64,000 bases of DNA, taken from contig JBAJFE010000039.1 of NCBI GenBank assembly GCA_037903355.1, positions 806,001 through 870,000 of the forward strand, written 5' to 3'. Under the pieces are notes generated by a model. It saw only the letters and a program-made list of their open reading frames with translations. It was not told the origin of the DNA and made no database searches. A program made the position numbers and the translations under genes. This document shows positions 27,609 through 37,006 of this stretch, one piece after another (positions within the stretch are counted from its first letter, which is position 1; every line of letters begins with the position of its first letter). The stretch comes from Trichuris trichiura. Its lineage: Eukaryota; Nematoda; Enoplea; Trichinellida; Trichuridae.

Positions 27609-30600
27609 TCGCTAGGAAAAGTCCAGCGGAGTTGTGCCAAACTGCTTCCGCGCAAAGCAGCTGTGGCCAGTGCATTAAGCAACATCCCGACTGCGCTTGG
27701 TGTTCTGACCCGGTTGGTTACTTTTCATCATCTTTACTGTAGACGTGGAAAAACTTCCTTTGTTTTAAGAATGCCGACTTACCATCGCGCTGCGAGCTAT
27801 ACTCAAGTTTGGAGAAAAAGTGTGAAACTTCATTCGTCGAGCATCCGGTCAGCAAGGTGGAGTTCCTGCAGGTGAACTCTTGTGCATGCATACATTATCT
27901 CATTCTTAATGAACGTCGTTAAGAATGCGGACGTCGGTGCCAGTAGGCAAGATCCTTACAGTGGCGCGATTGTAAGGACCCAACTGCAACCTCAACAAGT
28001 TCAGATAGCCATGAAGCCTGGTAATGGGATGATTCTTAAGGTTCCTATTGATAAAGCGCTTTTTGCAGGAGATGCAATCAGCTTTTCGCTGCGTTACCTC
28101 CATCAGGACCGCGATAGCCGTGACATCTATATATTGAATAGCGAGACTGAGTCACAAGGTGTGACAATTGAATACGAAGCGGAATGTCGAGGGTGAGCTT
28201 AAGGTGAGGTCATCATCTACATGAATGAACCGTTCATTCTTCAGCATAGTGCAGCCTGGGAATTTCTGCCCATCGGTCTCCCACTCAGACGTAGTGTCAT
28301 TCAACGTTAGCGTGAAGCTACGAGAATGCCGAGCTAACGGAGGCGCCGTCGTCAGCGTGGGCATTGGTGGTGTCCGTGAAGTAGTCGCCTTGTACGTCAA
28401 CCCAATCTGCGGATGCGACTGCGAAAAACTGGAGAATCAGGTAGGCATCGCGGTTTTGCCTATGCACGGCCACTGGCAATACCAACGGCCATTCGGACTG
28501 CTGTCATCGATAAGCATACTGACCTCTGATATCGCGGAGTCGCCTCCCGTGAGAGCGAGGTTTAACCAGTGCAGCGGCTGCTTTAATTTATCCTGTTTAG
28601 GTAACAATGTCCCCGCAATGCGGTGGACGTGGCAACTTGGTTTGCGGTGCCTGCATTTGCAACCCAGGCAGCGCTGGATCTCGTTGCGAGTGCAACGTTG
28701 CCTCAGGTACCATGTCTGTTGCGGAGTTGTTAAATCAGTGCCGTTCTTCGCCCTCTGAGGAGCCATGCTCAGGGCGAGGGACATGCAAATGCGGTGCTTG
28801 CGAATGCGATTCGCCAGAAAAAGTGCGCCTACTTGTCGCTCCAACTGCTTCTACGTCCAAAATTTTCCTTTTGTAGTATTCCGGAAAATACTGCCAATGT
28901 GACGACACTTCTTGTCCTTCTAATGGAGCCGAACTGTGCTCCGGTACGTCCACTTTTACATCTCTTCATTTGTTTTCATTTTTTCTTACGCGTCATGTTT
29001 AAAGGCTAATACTACAGTAACAGCCTGCTTATTATTTTGATTCAACCATAAAAAGTGCTTCTTAATTTCGCATTGCATAGTTTTCGCCTTTGCCATGAGC
29101 AAAAGCTTTTAGTTTCTTTCATTATTAACGTTTGAGTAAGGTGCGCGATAAGTCTTTTTACTGTTTCAACAAACTCATTAAAAAAATATATAAATTTAAG
29201 ATTTAAAAATTTTTTAAACCAGGTAAAGTTGTAACTGATGCTTGATCTATGATTAGGCGTCTTAAAGCATGTGAGTTCTTGCATGTTTTTTACCGTAGCA
29301 TGCTTTTAGTTTTCTGTCTATCAAACTGGTCTCATAGCTCCATATATGTTGCTGAGCTTCTATTCTTCGCTTGCTTGGCTCTTAGCTTTACGTTAGTGTA
29401 TTCTTAGCCTAAATATTGTGCTAAGATCTCTTCATTTCTCGATATCGTCCTTCTGTAATTTAATTTTTCAAATCTTCTATCTTGACTTTGTATATTGTTT
29501 GCCCGTACTGGATCATCATTTCTGTAGCTTTCAGGGTTGCCCGAATGTTTACCATAAGGCTAACTACTCATATTCCTTGTAATCAATTCTTATCACGTGC
29601 TTTGCGCACGGTTAAGCAGTTACTCTCACGAATTATTTTGCTTTGACATTTTTAAATTATAGCTGTTAGAAAATCCAGTAAATCGTCATAGCTGTCGTAC
29701 AAACAAATTTTTGCCTGCGGGTCTTATCTTGTTTCTTCGATAAATAGCGAACATGTGTACTTGCTTATCAATTTTGCCATTAAATTAATTCTCAGCATGG
29801 AAACAATGCGAAGACAATATCGTAACATTGAATAATGGGTGTTTGCTATACATGCTATGCCATAAAGTATTATACTTTTGATGACCTAACGGCTGTCGAT
29901 ATGTTGTTTTCATCTCGATAGTGCAGCTGCTTTCTTCTTGAACACTTTCACCAGCGATGGCCTAAGCCTGTGAGCTTTTCCCGAACTATTGCTAGGAAAC
30001 CACGTCACCCGCCATAGCTGTGCGTAGTGATCGTCCGATCAAAAGTGAATTGAGAGACTTTGTTCAGAAGCATAAATAATTTATGGGTTAAATCCAGTTT
30101 TTCGAGCTTAGGAAAAGCGACTTATTTATGCGCTCAACAAAAAAAGTGAACATCTAGGGGTCAATTAGTGCATTGTGTTCATATGATAGGCCACGGAAAG
30201 GATAGTTGGAATTGTGAAATGAACTGCACCATTTAGCTTCGTGCTCCTATGGCCCCCTTGGCCACTTTTCTCCGGCAAAAAATGTTAACCTGTCTAATTC
30301 GACCTATAGCACCTTGTCAGTTTCATCGATGGACTTGGCAGCAAGTTACTCAATCAATTCTTGTCATTCAAACTTTCTTTCACCGTTACGCCTAAGTCTT
30401 GGCAAACGAACGCTGGACTTCGTCTCTTCCAGACAGATTCCCTTAACGATGATGACAGATGCCGAAAGTTCTTCGACGTTTTGAATTTTATAGCCTTGTG
30501 ACAGCTGTTCTAACAACGTTTTGGCGGGCGACGCAGCTCCGGTCAAGAGTAGTTCCTAACGCGAAAGAAATCGTGTCTGTTTATCAGAAGTGAAACTATA

Positions 30601-31259
30601 AATAATTTTCGAGCGCGTCCATATTCTGTCAATCACCTTTCTTCCTCTACTTTGTCTTGAATAAACTTTTCATAAACAAGCTTACGTTAGTTTTAAAATG
30701 TGAGCACTTGTGTTAGTATTAGGCAAAGCGTGCTTAATGTCTTAGGAAAAGATAGAATACTTTTTTTCTTCCCTCCTTTCTTTCGATGTTAATGCTACGT
30801 GCTTATCTTACAGGTCGAGGTCGATGCGAATGCGGTACCTGTAGGTGCGACGTCGGTTGGACCGGCCCGGCTTGTGACTGCACAACGGAAACGACCGAAT
30901 GTCTCGGCAAGAGCGGCGTATGACAAACTTGCTCACGTTACTCCGCGTTGCGAATAGAGAGATTTCATTTCTTTTAGATGATTTGCAATGGCCAAGGTTC
31001 CTGCGATTGCGGCAAGTGCGCTTGCAACGACGGATATAGCGGTCCCACCTGTGAACTTTGCCTAAACTGCGAAACTGAAACCGAGTTCACCGAAGGCGAC
31101 GACTATCATACGTTGTTGCCTGAAAAGCCAGATGAAATTGAAGAATTTGAGGAGACACCCGAGGCAAAACCGAAAGTTGAAAGCGGCGCCAATGCCGTCG
31201 GTCTTTTACCATTCATCGAAATTGTCACTCTTGCCACCCTGTTGATCATTGGCCCGTAG
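27609..31259 (+). CDS. integrin beta-like protein lacking betaI domain, 5' partial
   Basis: Eight exons with consistent phases: 27609-27712, 27770-27871, 27924-28192, 28245-28440, 28601-28822, 28877-28943, 30814-30917, 30978-31259. They give about 448 residues plus an unfound 5' exon. Order of parts: a PSI domain (CGQCIK...CAWCSDP), the first half of the hybrid domain (QLQPQQVQIAMKPG), then directly the second half of the hybrid domain (GVTIEYEAEC, DVVSFNVSVKLREC), then four cysteine-rich I-EGF repeats ending CELCLNC. The roughly 240-residue betaI (ligand-binding, MIDAS) domain normally inserted in the hybrid domain is absent, and the junction is inside one uninterrupted exon. After I-EGF4 there is no beta-tail domain; an acidic Glu/Pro linker leads to a terminal hydrophobic peptide and a stop, with no NPxY tail. 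All splice sites and frames are intact, so it does not look like a pseudogene. Canonical beta subunits are near 800 residues. It is probably extracellular and membrane-anchored. Confidence 0.85.
28944..30813. other. 1.9 kb intron of the integrin-like gene
   Basis: This is the intron between the I-EGF2/3 exon ending at 28943 (donor GTACGT) and the exon at 30814 (acceptor after TTATCTTACAG). It is AT-rich and far longer than the gene's other introns, apart from one of 160 nt (the rest are 52-60 nt). Its only notable content is a coding-like antisense open frame at 30364-30560, listed separately. Confidence 0.7.
30364..30560 (-). CDS. possible antisense terminal exon, unrecognised
   Basis: On the minus strand an acceptor-like sequence (TTTCGCGTTAG) near 30560 is followed by 60-odd open codons to a stop at 30364. 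The composition is balanced and protein-like (a KTLLEQLSQGYKIQNVEEL stretch, then a basic end). I could not find an upstream exon with matching phase between here and the secreted-protein gene ending at 31774, and the plus strand of the same DNA is also open. It could be a nested gene's last exon or chance. Confidence 0.2.
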
Positions 31260-31773
31260 AATTTTGCAAGGAAGCTGAACTACTTTACAGTTTCGTCTTT
31301 GGATGTTGAATGGTCACCAAGCAGAGCTGTTTGAATGTATTGTTACAAACCAATACCGTCAAGCCGTATAAATGACGACGTGATAAGCTTTACCTAGACA
31401 TTTTGTGCCATGCGTTTTTGATGCCATGTTGATTTATTGTTCCAGACAAATTTCTCAACATAACAAATAGCCCAGCGTCCTTCTACCGTTCTGTTGTCAA
31501 GTGCCTTGTTTATTCATCGCTTTCCCTCTTTTTGCTGGTAACGGTGTAGGAAAGGTTAATCCCCCAGAATGCCCATTTTTTAATTTCTCGCGCTATATTA
31601 TTTGCTCCAAGCGATACAGAAAAAGATATCACAACTTGGAGTACTATTCAACTTTTGAAAAATATCTTTACTTGGCCTTTCGGCCGCAGGCGCAGCGACG
31701 GGTGGCAGTCGCTGAAAACAGTACAAAGTAGAGAAAAGCACAGTCCCTGCAGTGCAATTAGTCAACGGCGAAG

Positions 31774-32815
31774 TCAGTAGCAGTGATTCAAGCACTGAAC
31801 CTTCGTACTTGGTATGACGACCTTACTGTAGAACGTACATCTCGGGTATGTGAACGGAACGCAATCATCAATACTCAACAGTTTATGAATCTGCGTTGTA
31901 AGAACACATGAAGGCCAAGAAAACGTACAAAAGCGTTCTCTACCTGTCTTCTGTAGCCAACTTTGAATTTGCAGCCAAATTGAAGCTGATTTTTCGTTTT
32001 GTCGAATAATTTTTCTAAATCCTTTGGCGGGATGCCTGAACAGCCGCTGGATACACTGTCTGCAAGTATACGCTCAAAATGACTAGATATAGTTTTGATC
32101 GAGCAAGGTAGCACCTTTCGGGCATATACATTCCATGCAGCCAAAGTCTTTCATCAATGGCTTGCAATCGCCGTAACAACCTGGTACTCCTTGGCAGTCT
32201 GAAGAAAACAGTTCTTTTCCTTAAAGCTAACGGTGAGCACATATTACCATGTGCGCAGACCGTAAAGTTGATCAGCAGAATCTCGTCATGAGTTAATTGA
32301 GCGTCGAAGCCTTGTAGCAAAATAGTTTCTATTGGTATTTCTTCGGGGAGATCAGTTTGAAGCGGTACAGATTTATCTGCTTGAAGATGCTGAAGAAAGC
32401 TGTTAGTTCTGGCAGCACAAAACTCTCATCGTAGCATACGAAAAACTCGGTGCTATTGCGGAAAAGGGAACGATTTTGAACAGCTCTAGTGAACACCCGC
32501 ACTGTTGGATTTACTCGGAGCTGCAAAGTCACTCGTCGTAGGTCGACAGTATGATTGAATCTGAGTCTTAATAGTCGCAGCGGTCCTTCGATCACTTGCT
32601 CTAAGCGGGCTCCATCAGGGAAGGTAATACGGCCACGACTTTTTAAAAAGTCATCACCGCGGGCGCCGTAACTTCGGCAGTATTCTGTTAACTTTATCCC
32701 TGCAAATTCGATATAGACGTAGTAGGCTTTTACCTTCTGAATCTGACCACTGATAGGTATAGGAAAAAGGAAGGAGAAGAAGAAGAAAAATTGTGCACGA
32801 ATTGCGAACTAACAT
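31774..32815 (-). CDS. secreted protein with antistasin-like and Kunitz-like modules
   Basis: Six exons: 32815-32734, 32699-32440, 32389-32248, 32198-32115, 32059-31944, 31890-31774, about 266 residues. Introns 2-6 are 49-55 nt with good AG sites and consistent phases. Residues 1-20 form a Leu-rich signal peptide. Residues ~28-160 match no family I know and contain an RGD (41-43). Residues 163-187 have the cysteine spacing x5, x3, x8, x2, x1, as in antistasin-type inhibitor repeats. The last six cysteines (196, 219, 238, 246, 261, 265) have Kunitz-like spacing in the second half (x7, x14, x3) but not the first. The 5' end is uncertain. Intron 1 would be only 34 nt, and the Leu-rich leader is also what a pyrimidine-rich splice acceptor would translate to. 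Exon 2 may therefore begin nearer 32750 and join a different first exon. The function is probably extracellular; protease inhibition is inferred from cysteine patterns only. Confidence 0.65.
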
Positions 32816-34549
32816 TTTGATGCTCTGTCGCTTCTACGCGGCGCTTCTTCTTCTATACTGGCGGTAACTGCCGCCAACGGAAGCAACACATTAACTAGGC
32901 AACAGCTGACCTGCTTATAAGGAGATTTCAAACCACGTCTAGCTAACCTGGACCTCTTTTCAACAGTAACTGGAAAGTGACAGACAAAATGCCTACGACC
33001 AAACATTCGACGTAAGAAAGGTCAATCGGTTACAGGGGCAAAGTTGGTTCGCGGCTGCACGACTCATTCAGAACGGTCGAACTGCAATAAAATTCTTTAT
33101 GGGTTGATACGGACTGTCGTTTCGCCCAGATGGTGCAGTGAGCTAACGGCAAGTTTTCGAACGAGAAATAATTGCTTGACAATTTCGGAACGCCATAACG
33201 GCTCTGCGCCATTAAGAGGTTGCGAGTTTTTCAAAAAATGAGCACATTTCCACTTTGAACGAATAGAGCCCAGCGATTAACAAATTCAACACTATTTTAG
33301 GCAAGTTGAGTAACTAAAGACCTAATTAGCCGCGATTCAATTGTTGCGACTGCTTAGGACTTTACAAATGGAATTAGCCCACAATCCGCTTATCAAAAAC
33401 CTGCTTTACACGTTAAAAAGTGCGAAAAAAATATTAGTCCATATTCTTTTGGGAACGGACGTAACGAAGCAATAGGCTGTAGCGAGTACTTGCACGCTAT
33501 ACCGGTTTTCTCGTTTAATCTTTCCTGCGCATGAAACAAAACAAAATAAGAGTTAAATCGCGTTGGTAATTAAAATTGATCAATAGTAAAGCTTGCAAAA
33601 TACCGTACGTTTTTAAACGGGATTAAGTGTTCTCATGTCGACCTTCACTCACTGCTTTTCTTTTTCTAGCAGACGTACGTAATTTAAATTCACAATGCCT
33701 ACCGACGAACGGACAAACAGGTTGTAAGAGAAAGTGATATTTTCACTAAAAATTTGATTGCCTATTTTTTAGCAGGGCATTTCCAGGTTTAATTAAAAAA
33801 CTCTAAAAGCTGTGACGGACGAGCCATACGAAAATAATAAAGCTTGTTCATTTAATTGAAGAAGCAAACTGTAAGCTGTTGAAGTCCATGTTGTTTCAAC
33901 CTGACTGTGCAATTCTTCTATTCTTCTTTGGGTCTTGTGCGGAATCTGCCCGCAAACATACAGTAATCCAAAGAGGTAAACAAAAAATGCAGGTTTGCCA
34001 GGCTGTAAGAAAACCCTTCAAATCCGCGTGTCTTCGTTTTTAGAAATTTTTTATGCACAGGTAAACTTAAGACGGATATCGAAGTTAGTTTAAACGTTGC
34101 ACACTGTTACCTCTCTAAGTAGGTTTCATCTTGTTTTTTAAAGATTATAGAGTTGCACGCTCTATAGCTCTGTTACGTTTTCACGAAAGTTTTATAGGTG
34201 CTTCTCTGTTGCTGGATGCACTGTTGGCACCTACGCTGTTTATACTGGAGTTCAAGTTGGGAGCGAAAGCATGTAGGTCGTGGTTTTTTGCCTTACCAAC
34301 ATTTTCTCATACATTTCGTTTTCTTAAGCGTGGTTGTGGCTCACCTAACACGTCGTTGCATGGGACGTAAGACCTGGGTTGGGTAAACGCACCCGCTAGG
34401 AAGGGAAAAATTCGTACTTGCAAATCAATTAAATAAATATACAGCCGGACATGGTTGAAATTGTAAGGCGCAGGAGAGTTGATGGTTGCGAATTCCGGTG
34501 ATTCCACCGTGCCTTTTTGTCCAAAAACGGGGACAATTTTGTCCGCTGG
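32816..34549. other. divergent intergenic region
   Basis: This is the space between the start of the secreted inhibitor-like gene (minus) and the start of rabenosyn (plus), so it should hold both promoters. A short minus-strand frame from an ATG at 33006 could be an alternative first exon of the secreted-protein gene. Otherwise I see nothing recognisable. Confidence 0.5.
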
Positions 34550-36745
34550 ATGAACAGCCCGCCAGACGTTGTCCACGAAGGATTTTTATGCCCTGTGTGC
34601 AAAAAGAATTGCTTCAGCACAACCCAGTTGCAAGCCCACTTCAACGACTGCCATTGCGATGTATCGCATGCCGAAGCTCCCGCCTCTTCCCAGTTGCGAG
34701 GTAAAGAATGAGCAAAGAAACTGATTTCCACTGTTTTGAGCGAAGCGACGAAGCAAGTTCATGCCTTATATTTCTCAGTCATTTCACGTCTGTAACGCTT
34801 AATCGACATACGACTTATTGCATGTCGTATTTGCTTGCGCGACTATTATATAATTACGCAAAACCTAATATTTTTTAATGGCTTTCAGATCTTTTTGGAT
34901 GGGCGAAAAATCGTATATTTAAGCAGGACGCACAAAAAGCTGATATTCAGCCAAGCACTTCGTCCGAAACGGTTTTAGGTACGCACTATTTCACCTTTCC
35001 AGCTGTGCTAGAGTTCGAATTCGCAGGCGTTTCAACTTCTCTCACTCGCTATTTCAAAAAGCTTCGCAGCGCAAATGTTGATCAGTCGGTAGTGCAGACA
35101 AATAAATTGATCATACGTTTGGACAAGCTGGTAAACGTCACTGCGTCCGCAATTGACTCGACCGGGAAAAGAGGTAAAATTAAAAGATTTTCAAGTCCTC
35201 TATTACCGTATGTTTGTCATTAATTGCCAGCTTTTGAAAAAGAGATCGTTCCCTGGATAAACAACAATGAAGCGAAGCAGTGTGCCTTCTGCGACGTTCC
35301 GTTTTCCCTTGCGCGGCGAAGGCACCATTGTCGCTTGTGCGGTTCGGTTATGTGCGCCAGCTGCTCAATTTTTATGCCGATTATGTTTGCAAGTAACTTT
35401 TGCCCTTTTCCTCTTTGAAATAGCGCGGCGCTCGTTTAAGAAAGATTGACCAATCCCGCCTTTGCGGCTACTTATAAGCTTGAACAAAGCTTGCTGGAAT
35501 CGTCCGGCTCAAGCTCCTCCTTGAACGCTATTGAAGGGTCTTCGAGCGGCCAAAATTTAATTCACAAAGCAAGTCGTCTGCTTAGCGGTTTGAAAAAAGT
35601 AACACACAACGCTGCGGGCAAATATGGCGTCGATTCGTCATTGTTCTCAAAGGTTTGCTTTCAAGTTTAACCTTCCTCTACTGGAACGCTTACGACCCTG
35701 CTTGTCGTTTTCTCAAATTTTAGGAAAGCGAGCAAACAATAAGAATTTGCCGGGAGTGTGACACGCTGCTTTTGCGCAGACAAAGACAGCAGGAACAGTT
35801 GACCGAGCAGCCGATCATTGTTAGCAAGTATGAAGTAATACGTTTTGAATCTTAGAAGCACTGAACTATTTTAATTAATCTATTAATTTTAGAATTTCAT
35901 TTCTTTCGTCAACGAAGTGAAAAAAATGCATGGATCATATTTGAAAGTCAACGAAAGCTTATGGTAGGATTTTCAGGTTCCATTTCAAACTCTTTTGTCA
36001 GTTTCTTGCTTGCAGCGCGGGCGAGTCTGTTTACGAGCTGAACTTCGGCCATCAGCTTAGGAATAAATTAGTCCACATGCTAAAGGAGGTCGATTCCGCC
36101 AGGTGAATAAGCCGCGTAGTGTATCCGTTAATTGAAAAGTGAAAAAAAGCAAATTAAGCGAGGGCATTCTCAGCCTAACTCCCGCCGAAGCCGGTATGCA
36201 ATGGTCGCCTCAACAGTTGCTGCTTCAGCGTAACATTCGTTTATTCGCTTTGGACTTTGTGCGAAAAATAGCGTCGCAATTGCCCAGCTTGCCAAATGCA
36301 AATGAGTTCCAATTGATAAGCGCTGAACGGAAAGAGAATATGCGACAAGATTTCGACAGGACTAGCCGAAAGGTTCCTTTGAGTCGTCCATTTGCTGGAC
36401 GCTAAGTTTGCGCTCATTTTAGTACGCAGAAGCGATGGATGAAAGGAGAGAACGTCAAGATGCGTTGGCGCCACCGGACAATAGCGTATCAGTTCTTTTG
36501 TCGAATGGCCAATTGGAAAAGGCTGAAGATCCGCTTAGGCAGCAAATCTCGCTGATAAGACAGTATTACACGTTTGGTCAGCAAGTTTCAATTCCGCTTT
36601 TTGCATTTAATTCAGATACATCAAACAAGCGGCCATGTCTGGTGACGTGTACGAAGTGGACGCTTTAAAAAAAAATCTCGAAGAATTGGAAGCCGAATTA
36701 GCCGGCAGGAAAAACGTGTGGCTTGTAGAAGGTCACTTGCTCTAA
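34550..36745 (+). CDS. rabs-5: rabenosyn-5, FYVE-domain Rab effector
   Basis: Eleven exons: 34550-34700, 34889-34978, 35027-35173, 35231-35392, 35441-35652, 35724-35834, 35893-35963, 36016-36102, 36150-36372, 36423-36562, 36616-36745. All phases match, giving 507 residues. An N-terminal C2H2 finger (GFLCPVC...HFNDCH) is followed by the conserved KLIIRLDKL helix. The FYVE domain comes next (PWINN, CAFC, RRRHHCRLCG, CASC), with a Ser-rich insert before the last pair RICREC. After that come the helical Rab-binding segments and a terminal coiled coil (QQISLIRQYIKQAAMSGDVYEV). The order and motifs match animal rabenosyn-5, which links PI3P and Rab5/Rab4 on early endosomes to SNARE fusion through VPS45. 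No NPF motif for EHD proteins is visible, unlike the longer mammalian protein. Start ATG 34550 gives the expected distance to the finger. It converges with the MINDY gene 261 bp downstream. Confidence 0.93.
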
Positions 36746-37006
36746 CATTGATTGCATGCAGTCCATTGGAAGCAGTTCTCTCTTTCTTTCTGTACATTCT
36801 CTTGTCAAGTGAAAGCTTGCCGACCAATTAAAGTGCCATCGCGCTGACATGCACTTGTCATATGCAGCAGAAGTAGTGTCATACTTTGGTGGAAGCTTGA
36901 TCAAAGGCATTAAAAATGATCAAGTTATCTTCAAATGATACGGTACCATTTACAGTATGGTGCACTAAAAAATGATCTAATCAGGTGAGACTGTCAATGG
37001 AAAGCT

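Noticed and set aside
28601..31259. Reading the gene as an ITGBL1-like protein made only of I-EGF repeats
   Set aside because: Upstream exons in phase encode a PSI domain and both halves of a hybrid domain, so it is a reduced beta-integrin rather than an EGF-only protein.
31501..31731. Possible cytoplasmic-tail exon for the integrin-like gene
   Set aside because: The frame has no NPxY-like motifs or plausible splice link from the exon ending at 31259, and it overlaps the 3' flank of the opposing secreted-protein gene.
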